A stretch of DNA of 64,000 nucleotides from Clostridium sp. (lineage in GTDB: Bacteria > Bacillota > Clostridia > Clostridiales > Clostridiaceae), in contig NZ_JAGHFX010000074.1 in NCBI RefSeq assembly GCF_017888565.1, forward strand, positions 1-64,000. The letters are read 5' to 3'. Below, in pieces: positions 38,332 to 53,572 of the stretch (the stretch's first letter is position 1; every line of letters begins with the position of its first letter). The position numbers and the translations under genes are program-made. Below the pieces are notes generated by a model. It had not been told where the DNA came from. It saw only the letters and a list, made by a program, of their open reading frames with translations, and searched no databases.

Positions 38332-38760
38332 ATCAGATTCATCCCCACTTATCATTAGTATATTTGAACATTATATCTCTATAATGCACATAGTCTATAA
38401 TATGTTGATAATCCTTCCATTGTTACAAAATATCCTATTATTAATAAAAGGTAGGTGTTAAAAAGATATAAATCAAAAAATATTATTTAGATTTTACTTA
38501 TGGAAATATTTAAAATTTTACCATTAGATAAATGATATTTTGAGAAGTCAGATCAATCTTAGTTTATTTTTAGATATACTATCCTAGACATTTAAATATG
38601 GTATTTATAAAGTAAATGTTAACAAGTGAATTTGGAAAATATAATGAGTTGACAAAATAAATATTTTATAGTAATTTTAAATTTTAAAAGCATATTTTAA
38701 TAAAAAATAAGATAGTTTTACATATTATAAATATAAACTAAAGAGGAGAGAAGTGAATAC
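38332..38760. other. Divergent gap between the repeat protein and gltS
   Basis: Apart from the sigma-K-like promoter at 38396-38424 (minus strand) and a TTGACA near 38650 with no good -10 partner, I see only AT-rich DNA and no gene. Confidence 0.45.
38396..38424 (-). promoter_or_regulatory. Sigma-K-like sporulation promoter
   Basis: Reading the minus strand, AACA (38421-38424) and CATATTATA (38396-38404) are separated by 16 bases. This fits the mother-cell sigma-K pattern (mACm, about 16 bases, CATAnnnTA). It points at the Cys-rich repeat gene, about 65 bases downstream. Confidence 0.5.
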
Positions 38761-39957
38761 ATGGAATTTAAACTAGATATTTTTCAAACAATGGCTTTAG
38801 CAACTGCTGTATTTTACTTTGGAGTATATTTAAGAAAAAAAATAAAAGTATTGGAAAAGTATTGTATACCATCTGCTGTAGTTGGTGGAATCACTTTTGC
38901 ATTAGTAATGTTAATATTAAAGATAACACAAATAGCAACAATAACATTAGATATTACACTTCAAAATGTTTTTATGACTGCATTTTTTACTAGTATAGGA
39001 TATACAGCTAGTGTTAAAGTATTAAAAAATGGTGGAGTAAAAGTAGCAATTTTCTTAGCTTTATCAATATTATTGGTGGTTTTTCAAGATTTAATAGGAG
39101 TAGGATTAGCAAAAGTATTTAATTTAAATCCACTATTAGGATTAGCAACAGCATCAATTCCATTAGTAGGAGGACATGGTACAGCGGGATCTTTTGGACC
39201 ACTATTAGAGGAAATTGGGGTAAAAGGAGCTACTACAGTTTCTTTTGCATCAGCAACTTTTGGGTTAATAATGGGAAGTATTTTAGGGGGATTCCTTGCA
39301 AAATCTTTAATAGAAAGAAATAATATTAAGACTCCAAAGGAATGCCATGATAAGGATATTCCTTTAAGTGATTTTCATCATGATGAATCTGCTATTCTAA
39401 GTTATAATAGGATTATGAAAGCAGCTTCATGGATTTTTATTGCAATGGGAATTGGGTCTATAATAACTAATTATATACAAAGTTTAGGTCTAACATTTCC
39501 ATCATATATAGGAGCAATGATTTCAGCTGCTATTATTAAAAATATAAGTGATTTCAAGGGATTTGAAATTGAAGATAAGGAAATAGAAACTATAGGTGGA
39601 ATTAGCCTTTCTTTCTATCTTTCATTAGCATTGATGGGGTTAAAGCTATGGGAATTATTTGACTTAGCACTTCCTATGATTGTTATGCTTGTTTCACAAA
39701 CTATTCTTATGGGGATTTTTGCATTTGTAATTGTATTTAGAATTATGGGGAGAAATTATGAAGCTGCAGTTTTTTCATCAGCGGCATGTGGATTTGGTAT
39801 GGGATCAACAGCAAATGCAATAGCAAATATGGATGCACTTACAAATAAGTATGGATTTAGCCAGACTCCTTATTTGGTAGTTCCAATTGTAGGTGGACTA
39901 TTTATTGATTTTATAAATTCTGCCACAATAACATTATTTATAAATATATTTGGTTAA
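38761..39957 (+). CDS. gltS: Sodium/glutamate symporter
   Basis: The 398-residue membrane protein belongs to the GltS family, which imports glutamate with sodium. About ten hydrophobic segments are present, with the two re-entrant glycine-rich loops recognisable: GGHGTAGSFGP (near residue 138) and CGFGMGSTANAIANM (near 343). AGAGGAGAGAAG precedes the ATG. It is a single-gene unit with its own terminator. Confidence 0.93.
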   Translation: MEFKLDIFQTMALATAVFYFGVYLRKKIKVLEKYCIPSAVVGGITFALVMLILKITQIATITLDITLQNVFMTAFFTSIGYTASVKVLKNGGVKVAIFLALSILLVVFQDLIGVGLAKVFNLNPLLGLATASIPLVGGHGTAGSFGPLLEEIGVKGATTVSFASATFGLIMGSILGGFLAKSLIERNNIKTPKECHDKDIPLSDFHHDESAILSYNRIMKAASWIFIAMGIGSIITNYIQSLGLTFPSYIGAMISAAIIKNISDFKGFEIEDKEIETIGGISLSFYLSLALMGLKLWELFDLALPMIVMLVSQTILMGIFAFVIVFRIMGRNYEAAVFSSAACGFGMGSTANAIANMDALTNKYGFSQTPYLVVPIVGGLFIDFINSATITLFINIFG

Positions 39958-39980
39958 TAAATAAATTAGCATATTAAAGT

Positions 39981-40020
39981 AATAGACATCTCAATATCTT
40001 AAAATTATGAGATGTCTATT
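39981..40020 (+). terminator. Terminator of gltS
   Basis: AATAGACATCTCA (39981-39993) pairs with TGAGATGTCTATT (40008-40020), followed by TTATTT. Confidence 0.8.
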
Positions 40021-40155
40021 TTATTTAATATTATAGAAAATTTTTAGGTAACTTTTATGTAAACTATTTAATTAAAAATTTAAAAAATTTAAACTAGTAG
40101 TTTATTAAAGATTTAAGATGCTATTTAAGTAAAATAGCAAAAGTCAGAGCATATG

Positions 40156-40578
40156 TTATTTTATAAAACCTTTATCTTTCATTTTTTGCATATCAGCAAA
40201 TAGCCCCATACCAGTTTTTAGTTTTCCAAAGCCTACTTTTTCATAAAAGGGCTCTTTTCCAGGAGCAGCATATAAAATAAAATTGCATTCAGGAAGTTTT
40301 TCTTTAATACTATTTAAAATTAATCTTCCTAATCCTTTACCTTGATATTCAGGATTTATTGCTACATCATAAATTGCAGCTTGCCTAATACCATCAGAAA
40401 TAGCTCGTCCAAATCCGACTAGTTTATCATCATCAAAAACAAATATAACTGTATGACTATTTTCAAAGGATATTCTTTGAATTTTAGAATCTGAATAAGA
40501 CATTCCAACAGTTTTTAATATTTCTATCACATCATTCCAATTAATATTTGAACAATTATATTGAACTCTTATACTCAT
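40156..40578 (-). CDS. GNAT-family N-acetyltransferase
   Basis: The 140-residue protein shows the acetyl-CoA motif A (AIYDVAINPEYQGKGLGRLIL) and the C-terminal FYEKVGFGK. Such proteins acetylate small molecules or protein N-termini; the substrate cannot be read here. TAGGGGGTACTT precedes the ATG on the minus strand. It stands alone. Confidence 0.88.
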   Translation of the reverse strand: MSIRVQYNCSNINWNDVIEILKTVGMSYSDSKIQRISFENSHTVIFVFDDDKLVGFGRAISDGIRQAAIYDVAINPEYQGKGLGRLILNSIKEKLPECNFILYAAPGKEPFYEKVGFGKLKTGMGLFADMQKMKDKGFIK

Positions 40579-40738
40579 AAGTACCCCCTAAATTTATAAA
40601 ATTAGTTTATATTATAGCATAAAACAAATACACATTTAAGAAAGATAAAGGTGCAGTCTCAGAAATTTATTTAATATAAAGTTTATTAAATTTCAAGTAA
40701 GCTTTATTGCCTTAAAAAAGTTAATCTCTTATTTTTAT

Positions 40739-40767
40739 AAAGGGGCTCACGTAACTCGAGCCCCTTT
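40739..40767. terminator. Hairpin terminator near the 59-residue gene
   Basis: AAAGGGGCTC (40739-40748) pairs with GAGCCCCTTT (40758-40767). It lies downstream of the small minus-strand gene; U-content on that side is moderate. Confidence 0.6.
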
Positions 40768-40792
40768 GAAAGATGTAATATAGTAGTAAGCC

Positions 40793-40972
40793 TTATAAGT
40801 CATCTACATCTTGCTCTTCACCATATCTTACTGTTCCTTCAGCACTAAAGCTGTCATTAGGATCTTTTTCAATAAAATATCCATCATTAGGTTCTTTGGA
40901 AGGTTTGGCATGACTTGTGCAAGAGTTAGTTTGTACATTAGCTAAATCTTTAATTTTTCTTATTTTTTCCAT
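40793..40972 (-). CDS. Small acidic protein of unknown function (59 residues)
   Basis: An open frame starts MEKIRKIKDLANVQ and ends GEEQDVDDL, with AAAGGTTGTGA ahead of its ATG and a hairpin terminator after its stop. It is hydrophilic with a single Cys (SCTSH). I do not recognise the family. Support comes from codon use like the surroundings, the ribosome binding site and the terminator. Confidence 0.55.
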   Translation of the reverse strand: MEKIRKIKDLANVQTNSCTSHAKPSKEPNDGYFIEKDPNDSFSAEGTVRYGEEQDVDDL

Positions 40973-41159
40973 AAAATCACAACCTTTAATAATAGAGTAT
41001 AAAGCATTATTTATTATCTCCAGCTAGTTAAATAATATTTAAAAATAATTTGAAGAAATTTTTAAAAATCTTTAAAATTTTTAAAAAAGTGCATATGTAA
41101 TAGATGTAAGAAGCTGGCTTCAAAATAAAAAATTAAAATTAAAAAGGAGAGGATTTAAA

Positions 41160-41978
41160 ATGGCTTTAGTACAAAGACTTATATCATCAGACAAATACAG
41201 TATAAAGTGTCCATATTCTATGACACCAAAGGGGATATGCATTCATAACACTGCAAATGATGCAAGTGCATCAAATGAAATATCTTATATGCAATCAAAT
41301 ACTAATAGTGTATCTTTCCATATTGGAATAGATGATGTGGAAGCTATTCAAGGAATACCATTTAATCGCAATGCTTGGCATGCAGGAGATGGATCAACAG
41401 GGGATGGAAATAGAAATTATATATCTGTTGAAATTTGTTATTCAAAATCAGGTGGTACTAAATTTATAAATGCTGAAAAAAGAGCAGCAAAAGAAGTTGC
41501 AGCACTATTAAAACAATATGGATGGGGCATAGCACAAATTAGAAAACATCAAGATTTCAGTGGGAAGTATTGCCCTCATAGAACTTTAGATATGGGATGG
41601 CAAAGATTCTTGAATATGATTCAAGCTGAACTAGATACTTTAAACCCACCAACAACTGAATTATATAGGGTTAGAAAAACATGGGAAGATGCTGCATCAC
41701 AAATAGGAGCATTTAGTAACTTACAAAATGCAAAAGATTGTGCAGATGCAAATCCTGGGTATAGTGTATTCAACAGCAATGGAGTTAAGGTATATCCAGT
41801 TTCAACTATAGTAGTTGGATCTAAAGTAAGAGTTACTGGTACTAACTATGCAACAGGAGAAACAATTCCAGATTGGGTTAAGCAAGGAACTTATACAGTT
41901 AGTCAAATAACAGATAATAAAGCATTATTAAAAGAAATAACAAGCTGGGTGTATTTGAAGGATTTAGCACTAGCCTAG
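41160..41978 (+). CDS. N-acetylmuramoyl-L-alanine amidase, phage endolysin type
   Basis: The 272-residue protein has an amidase_2 (PGRP-like) domain at about 15-155, with zinc ligand candidates in CIHNTAND, FHIGID and CPHRTLD. This type cleaves the bond between muramic acid and the stem peptide. Two C-terminal modules follow: a YRVRKTWEDAASQIGAFSN-type wall-binding repeat (about 162-210) and an SH3-like domain (about 218-270). There is no signal peptide. No holin or other phage genes are nearby, so it may be a prophage leftover or a domesticated lysin. AAAAAGGAGAGG precedes the ATG. Confidence 0.88.
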   Translation: MALVQRLISSDKYSIKCPYSMTPKGICIHNTANDASASNEISYMQSNTNSVSFHIGIDDVEAIQGIPFNRNAWHAGDGSTGDGNRNYISVEICYSKSGGTKFINAEKRAAKEVAALLKQYGWGIAQIRKHQDFSGKYCPHRTLDMGWQRFLNMIQAELDTLNPPTTELYRVRKTWEDAASQIGAFSNLQNAKDCADANPGYSVFNSNGVKVYPVSTIVVGSKVRVTGTNYATGETIPDWVKQGTYTVSQITDNKALLKEITSWVYLKDLALA

Positions 41979-41986
41979 TAGAAATG

Positions 41987-42025
41987 AAAGAGTAGATGAA
42001 TTTGATTTAAATTTATCTACTCTTT
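41987..42025 (+). terminator. Terminator of the amidase gene
   Basis: AAAGAGTAGATGAATTT pairs with AAATTTATCTACTCTTT around a GATTT loop. Both arms are identical to those of the terminator at 48729-48767. Confidence 0.85.
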
Positions 42026-42272
42026 TAAATTTATTTGTATTAAAAGAGGGCTTTTAATTATAATGAGTATTTAATATAAATCTATTTATGCATAGTATTG
42101 AAATAATAACAGAAAATAATATATACTAACAATTTTGATATTTTGCTTAAATAAGTGTACTACTATTTAATATACAACTAGTTTTAATTATGCAGATTAT
42201 TAATTGAAACATGTATTTTTTATGTAAAGTAAAAAAAGTTATACAGTAAAAAAATCTCGTAATTTTAAATTT

Positions 42273-42316
42273 AAAATTTTCTTAACTAATATAAAGATTT
42301 AGTTAAGGAAATTTTT
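42273..42316 (+). terminator. Isolated terminator-like hairpin
   Basis: AAAATTTTCTTAACTA (42273-42288) pairs with TAGTTAAGGAAATTTT (42300-42315) with one G-T pair, then T residues. No gene ends nearby, so it may be an attenuator of the GH110 leader or the end of an unseen transcript. Confidence 0.5.
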
Positions 42317-42557
42317 ATAATAAAATATTAAGAATGTTATGGTTAAGAAATTCGATATATTAGCTAATAATTTCCTATAGATTAGCTTTTGGTAAGATAT
42401 TACAATATAAGTAAAAGTTTACATAAGGTGCTGAGCGAGAATATTTAATATTAGAGATGATAAATCTACTGGGAAGATTACAGCTATATCAGATAAAGGG
42501 GGGATAAGTAATTATATTAAATTATTAAATTATTAAATCTTAGGGGGAAGAGAATTT

Positions 42558-48668
<6,111 letters not shown>

Positions 48669-48728
48669 TGAAGGAATGAAATAATTAAAGGATTGAGGTA
48701 AAAATCCTTTAAGATTTAGAAGTTTAAA

Positions 48729-48767
48729 AAAGAGTAGATGAATTTGAGAAAAATTTATCTACTCTTT
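48729..48767 (+). terminator. Terminator of the GH110 gene
   Basis: Stem arms AAAGAGTAGATGAATTT and AAATTTATCTACTCTTT with a GAGAA loop; the arms are the same as in the terminator at 41987, only the loop differs. Confidence 0.85.
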
Positions 48768-48792
48768 TAAATTATAAAGGTTATATACATTA

Positions 48793-49113
48793 AATTTAAT
48801 AATTTTAGATGAGCTAAAAAATCATTTAGATATTGATTCAAGAGAAGAATTTTCAAAGAATTTTAATGGTACACTTTTATTTGCATGTCATGATAGATAT
48901 TTCAGAAATAATATAGCAAGCAGGGTAGTCGAATTATCGAATTGATTTCTTGTTTCTTATGATGGGAATTATGAATATTATAAAGAGAAAGTAGCACAGA
49001 TAAAAGATATAAATACTAAAACAGATATTATAAATACAGGATAAGTAAAATCAAAGAAGAAAAACCTCATGTGCCTATAAAAGAATTGAAAGTAAATGGA
49101 AGAAAAGTAAATT
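48793..49113 (+). pseudogene. ABC-F ATPase C-terminal remnant
   Basis: The frame reads NLIILDELKNHLDIDSREEF and then GTLLFACHDRYFRNNIASRVVEL before a stop, and continues LVSYDGNYEYYKEKV after it. This is the Walker B, H-switch and following region of ABC-F ribosome-protection or translation factors (LDEPTNHLDIDS and SHDRYF in intact genes). The signature P-T is L-K here, the rest of the gene is absent, and stops interrupt it. It is a decayed fragment. Confidence 0.8.
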
Positions 49114-49541
49114 AGAAAAGATTATTTACATCATTATATTATGTTTTTTCAAAATTATAAATAAACAGAAAATCTCTAGTATAAAAGATTATTAAGAATT
49201 AATAATAATAATAGAGTTTTTTATAGACATATATGTTTCAATTAATAATCTACATAATTATGATATTATAAAATTAAAAGTTAATAGTCCTATCTAAGTA
49301 AAGAATAAAATTGAAAGAATATATATTATTTAATTTTTTATATAAGTTGCTGAAGTGGTAACTTTACTTAATACTATAAATTTCAAAGACAATTTAGTTA
49401 AGTATAGAATATTTATTACAACTTATATATTTAAGAAAAAGTTCAATGATAGGAAAAAAATAAATCATAGATTTATAAATGTGATATAATATAAAAGAAA
49501 TAAAAGGAAAAATACACAATGAAAAATTCGGAGGTATAGCT
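49114..49541. other. Gap before pgi
   Basis: Very AT-rich DNA with the inverted repeat at 49339-49429 and a TATAAT at 49485-49490 that may be the pgi -10 box (no convincing -35). No gene is seen. Confidence 0.5.
49339..49429. repeat. Short element with 11-bp inverted termini
   Basis: TATATAAGTTG (49339-49349) is repeated inverted as CAACTTATATA (49419-49429), a 91-bp unit with further partial symmetry inside. It could be a miniature inverted-repeat element or a folded leader hairpin. Confidence 0.4.
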
Positions 49542-50894
49542 ATGAATAAAGGTTTAAGATTAGATTTATCTAAGGTAGAACCATATGCAAGTTTGCAAGA
49601 ATTAGATCATATGGAAGTAATGGTAAAGGGAGCTCATGAAACTCTTCATAATAAAACAGGAGCAGGAAATGACTTTTTAGGATGGTTAGATTTACCTGTT
49701 AACTATGATAAAGAAGAATTCTCAAGAATAAAAAATGCTGCTGAAAGAATTAAAAAGAATTCTGAAGCTTTAATAGTTATAGGGATTGGTGGTTCATACC
49801 TAGGACCTAGAGCAGCTATAGAAATGTTAAACAGCAACTTCTATAATGTATTAGGTAATGATAAGAGAAATACACCAAAGGTATTCTTTGTTGGTAACAA
49901 TATAAGTTCAACATATTTAGCAGATCTTTTAGATGCTATAGAAGGCATGGATATAAGCGTAAATGTTATTTCAAAATCAGGTACTACAACAGAGCCTGCA
50001 ATAGCATTTAGAGTATTTAAAGATTATATGGAAAAGAAATATGGAATTGATGGAGCTAAGGAAAGGATTTTTGCAACTACTGATAAGAGCAGAGGAGCAT
50101 TAAAATCATTAGCTGATGAAATGGGATATGAAACATTTGTTATTCCAGATGATGTTGGAGGAAGATTCTCAGTTTTAACTGCAGTTGGTTTATTACCAAT
50201 AGCTGTTGCTGGAATTAGTATAGATGAAATGATGCAAGGAGCTGCTGATGCAAGAGAAGCATATGCTACTCCAGATCTTAAAAATAATGATTGCTACAAG
50301 TATGCAGCAATGAGAAATGCTTTATATAACAAAGGTAAAGATGTAGAAATATTAGTTAACTACGAACCAGGTTTACACTACTTCAATGAATGGTGGAAAC
50401 AATTATTTGGCGAATCAGAAGGAAAAGACCAAAAAGGAATATTCCCTGCTGCAGTTGATTTCTCAACAGATTTACATTCAATGGGACAATTCATTCAAGA
50501 AGGTAAGAGAATAATGTTTGAAACTGTTCTAAATGTAGAAAAAGCTAAGAGAGAAGTTAAAATAGAAAAGGCAGAAGGCGATCTAGATGGATTAAACTTC
50601 TTAGCTGGAGAAACTATAGATTTTGTTAATAAGCAAGCATTTAACGGAACTTTATTAGCACATAATGATGGTGGAGTTCCTAACATGGTAGTAAATATTC
50701 CAGAGCTTAGCCCATATTACTTTGGATATATGGTTTACTTCTTTGAAAAGGCTTGTGCAATAAGTGGATATATCTTAGGAGTTAATCCATTTGACCAACC
50801 AGGAGTTGAAGCTTACAAGAAAAATATGTTTGCTTTACTTGGAAAGCCTGGATATGAAGAATTAAAGGCTGAATTAGAAGCTAAATTAAAATAA
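49542..50894 (+). CDS. pgi: Glucose-6-phosphate isomerase
   Basis: The 450-residue enzyme interconverts glucose-6-phosphate and fructose-6-phosphate. Recognisable are the sugar-phosphate motif [31 protein letters not shown], the conserved [13 protein letters not shown] and a C-terminal Lys region ([12 protein letters not shown]). The size is that of the short Firmicute form. CGGAGGTATAGCT precedes the ATG. The next gene begins in its stop codon. Confidence 0.97.
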   Translation: MNKGLRLDLSKVEPYASLQELDHMEVMVKGAHETLHNKTGAGNDFLGWLDLPVNYDKEEFSRIKNAAERIKKNSEALIVIGIGGSYLGPRAAIEMLNSNFYNVLGNDKRNTPKVFFVGNNISSTYLADLLDAIEGMDISVNVISKSGTTTEPAIAFRVFKDYMEKKYGIDGAKERIFATTDKSRGALKSLADEMGYETFVIPDDVGGRFSVLTAVGLLPIAVAGISIDEMMQGAADAREAYATPDLKNNDCYKYAAMRNALYNKGKDVEILVNYEPGLHYFNEWWKQLFGESEGKDQKGIFPAAVDFSTDLHSMGQFIQEGKRIMFETVLNVEKAKREVKIEKAEGDLDGLNFLAGETIDFVNKQAFNGTLLAHNDGGVPNMVVNIPELSPYYFGYMVYFFEKACAISGYILGVNPFDQPGVEAYKKNMFALLGKPGYEELKAELEAKLK

Positions 50895-51337
50895 TGAGAA
50901 TTATAGTAGATGGAGATGCCTGTCCAGGTATCTCCATTATTCAAAAAATAGCAAAAAAATATGGGTTAGAACTAATAGTATTTTGTGATATCCATCATTA
51001 CATAACTTTAGATTATGGTGAAGTCAAAGTTGTAGATAGTGGATTTCAAAGTGTAGATATGTATGTCGTAAATATATGTAAGTCAAATGATGTAGTAATT
51101 AGTCAAGATTATGGAGTTGCAGCAATTTGTTTAGGGAAAAAAGCTCATATATTAAATCCAAAGGGATATCTATATACAGAAGAAAACATAGATAGAATGC
51201 TAGAAGAGAGACATATATCTCAAAAAATTAGAAGAGCTGGTGGAAGGACATCAAATCCTAAAAAAAGAACTTCAGAAGATGATTTAAGATTAGAAAAAAG
51301 TTTAATAAAGACAATAGAATGTAATTTTAGGGGATAA
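50894..51337 (+). CDS. YaiI/YqxD family (UPF0178) protein
   Basis: The 147-residue protein begins [12 protein letters not shown] and contains SQDYGVAAICLGKKAHILNPKG, features of the UPF0178 family, which has a PIN-like fold with conserved Asp residues. The cellular role is not established. Its ATG overlaps the pgi TAA by one base, so it depends on pgi translation. Confidence 0.88.
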   Translation: MRIIVDGDACPGISIIQKIAKKYGLELIVFCDIHHYITLDYGEVKVVDSGFQSVDMYVVNICKSNDVVISQDYGVAAICLGKKAHILNPKGYLYTEENIDRMLEERHISQKIRRAGGRTSNPKKRTSEDDLRLEKSLIKTIECNFRG

Positions 51338-51465
51338 ACTGTAGAAAAACAAAATACGGTTTGTCCTTATTTTTATTTATTGATGACAAAATTCGTTTTA
51401 TATTTTCTTATATAAACTGTATAATAATATTAGGGAAAATTGAGAAAAAATAGGGTGTGAAAAAT

Positions 51466-53514
51466 ATGAGCGAATTATTAATAACCTTTGATAAGGAAAG
51501 TCCATCAGTTATAGATGAAAAAATAAATATAAAAGTGATTTCAGAAGAGGATAACTCAGTTGAATATAAGTTTTTAGAAGGGGCGCCTGGTGAAAGAAAT
51601 TTAACTTGGAAGCCAATTCAAGATTTTTCAAATAAAAAGGAATGTGAGTGGAGGCCTAGAAAATCTGGAGATTATATGATAATGGTTCAATACAAAGAGA
51701 AGGATTCTAAGGAATTAAAAAATACAAAGATAAATTATCAAATAAAAGGTATAGAAGAAAAGGAAATCTTAGAATCTAATAAGAAAAATAATAAGTTAAT
51801 AAAAGATGTAATAATTGATAAAACGTCATTGATTACAGGGGAAAAAATAAATTTAGAAGTGCTTTCATCAGAAGAAGAGATATTGTTATATAGGTTTTGG
51901 ATAAAAGGAAAGCAAGGTTGGGAGCCTCTAAAAGATTACAGTACAGAAAATAAGTTAACCTATACTACAACAAAATCAGGTGATGAAGAGTTACTTATTG
52001 AATGTAAAAGACCATCTTCTAAAGAAAATGTAGATGATTTTACTACTGTAATATTTAAAGTTAAAGAGCAACCTCTTATAGAAGTTAATACTTTTGAATG
52101 TTTAACAGAAAATTTATTAATAAATGAAGAGTTAATATTTAAGGTTGGTGTAAATTGTGATAAAAGTAGGACAATCCTATATAAGTTTTTAAGAGTAGAT
52201 ACTAATGGAAGAATAACATGTATTCAAGATTATTCTACCAAGAATATAGTATCATTTTCTGAAAAACAAAAAGGTGATTTCAAGCTTTTATGTTATGTAA
52301 GAGATATTTTTTCTAATAAGCAATATGATGATAGAGCATGTATGATGTATTCTATAAAGCCTTATGACGAAATAAAAATAAGGAATTTTTCATCTGATTT
52401 AAATTCTCCTCAAGTAGCTGGAACTAATATAACGTTTAAGTCATCTGTAATAGGTGGAAAGGAAATTTTATATAGATATATAGTTGAAGGTCCAGCAGCA
52501 GAGGATACAGGATATATAAGGTCTAGAAGTTTTAACTGGGAAGCTAAATTAGATGGAGAATATAAAATAATCCTTAAGGCTAAAGATATATCTTTTGATG
52601 GAGAATATGAAGATATAAAGGAATTAAACTTCAAAATAGATAAAAAAGGTGAAAAGCCAGTAAATATTTTAGATATTTTTTCAAGTAAAACTAGGGGATG
52701 CATAAAGGATGAACCAATTAATATAAAAGTTAAAGCGGAGGGTGGAACATCACTTAAATATTCATTTATAGTTTATAAGGATGGGAAAGAAAAAGAGAGA
52801 AGTAATTATGGAATAACTAACTGGGTTAATTTTACTCCAGAAGAAAGTGGAGAATATGAAGTTGAAGTTAGAGTTTTAGACAAATATTCATCTAGGGAAT
52901 ATGATGTACATGATTTTGTTTATTTTAAGGTTAAGGACTATCAAGAAGCTGAAATAGATTACGTTTTACTTTCTCAAAAGGAAATTTATTTAGTTGGAGA
53001 TATGATAGAATTAGAAACTATAGTTCAAAATACTAAGAATATATTATTAAGATATGTAACTAAAATTAATGGACATGAGGTTGAGGATACTGGATTTATT
53101 GAAAGTAAAAGGCTTAGAGTTAGACCTAAATGTTCAGGAAAATATACATTTGAGATTTACGCAAAGAATACTTTATGCAATGAAGATTATGATATTAAGA
53201 AAGAAGTATCACTTTATGTTCATGAAGCTACCCCTGTTAGTAATACAAAAGTTAAAATTAAAAATAAAAATATAGCTATTAATAATGAAGTAACCTTTGA
53301 AGTAACTAGTGAAGGTGGAAAAGAAGTTTGTTATGAATTTTATATTATGGAAAAAGGAAATTGGGTAAGAGTGCAAGCTTATAGTAGAAAAAATTATTAT
53401 ACTTTCGTACCATTTTCTAGCGGAAGTTATAGGATATTAGTTCTTAGCAAAAGTTATTACAAAAAGGTGAATTATGAAGACTATATAAGTTTAGAATTTG
53501 AAGTAGAGCCTTAA
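51466..53514 (+). CDS. Seven-repeat Ig-like (triple-tyrosine-type) protein
   Basis: The protein has 682 residues from ATG 51466, which follows TAGGGTGTG with good spacing; a GTG at 51457 lies too close to that site. It consists of seven modules of about 95 residues. Each has a lead strand, INIKV-type strand, a Y-K/R-F/Y core (VEYKFLE, LLYRFWIKG, ILYKFLRV, ILYRYIVEG, LKYSFIV, LLRYVTK, VCYEFYI) and a GDY/GEY turn near the end. This is like triple-tyrosine domains of clostridial surface proteins. There is no signal peptide or anchor. The lytic transglycosylase gene lies just downstream, so a wall-related role is possible. Confidence 0.7.
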   Translation: MSELLITFDKESPSVIDEKINIKVISEEDNSVEYKFLEGAPGERNLTWKPIQDFSNKKECEWRPRKSGDYMIMVQYKEKDSKELKNTKINYQIKGIEEKEILESNKKNNKLIKDVIIDKTSLITGEKINLEVLSSEEEILLYRFWIKGKQGWEPLKDYSTENKLTYTTTKSGDEELLIECKRPSSKENVDDFTTVIFKVKEQPLIEVNTFECLTENLLINEELIFKVGVNCDKSRTILYKFLRVDTNGRITCIQDYSTKNIVSFSEKQKGDFKLLCYVRDIFSNKQYDDRACMMYSIKPYDEIKIRNFSSDLNSPQVAGTNITFKSSVIGGKEILYRYIVEGPAAEDTGYIRSRSFNWEAKLDGEYKIILKAKDISFDGEYEDIKELNFKIDKKGEKPVNILDIFSSKTRGCIKDEPINIKVKAEGGTSLKYSFIVYKDGKEKERSNYGITNWVNFTPEESGEYEVEVRVLDKYSSREYDVHDFVYFKVKDYQEAEIDYVLLSQKEIYLVGDMIELETIVQNTKNILLRYVTKINGHEVEDTGFIESKRLRVRPKCSGKYTFEIYAKNTLCNEDYDIKKEVSLYVHEATPVSNTKVKIKNKNIAINNEVTFEVTSEGGKEVCYEFYIMEKGNWVRVQAYSRKNYYTFVPFSSGSYRILVLSKSYYKKVNYEDYISLEFEVEP

Positions 53515-53572
53515 GGAAATATATTTTTATCCGATAATATTATCAAAAGTGTAATTTCGGAGGGCGAAAGTA

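Larger units (their letters stand above)
41979..42557. other. Long gap before the GH110 gene
   Basis: It contains the amidase terminator (41987-42025) and an isolated hairpin (42273-42316). A short stretch near 42455-42530 reads NIRDDKSTGKITAISDKGG in one frame without a start, possibly a gene scrap. The GH110 ribosome binding site is TTAGGGGGAAG before 42558. No confident promoter is seen. Confidence 0.45.

Noticed and set aside
37726..38358. Hydrophobic 210-residue frame on the plus strand opposite the Cys-rich gene
   Set aside because: It is the mirror of Lys/Asp codons on the other strand (TTT/ATC runs read as Phe/Ile). It has no ribosome binding site, and the promoter found serves the minus strand.
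41160..41978. Prophage region around the endolysin-type amidase
   Set aside because: No holin, portal, terminase or integrase gene flanks it in the window; the gene stands alone.
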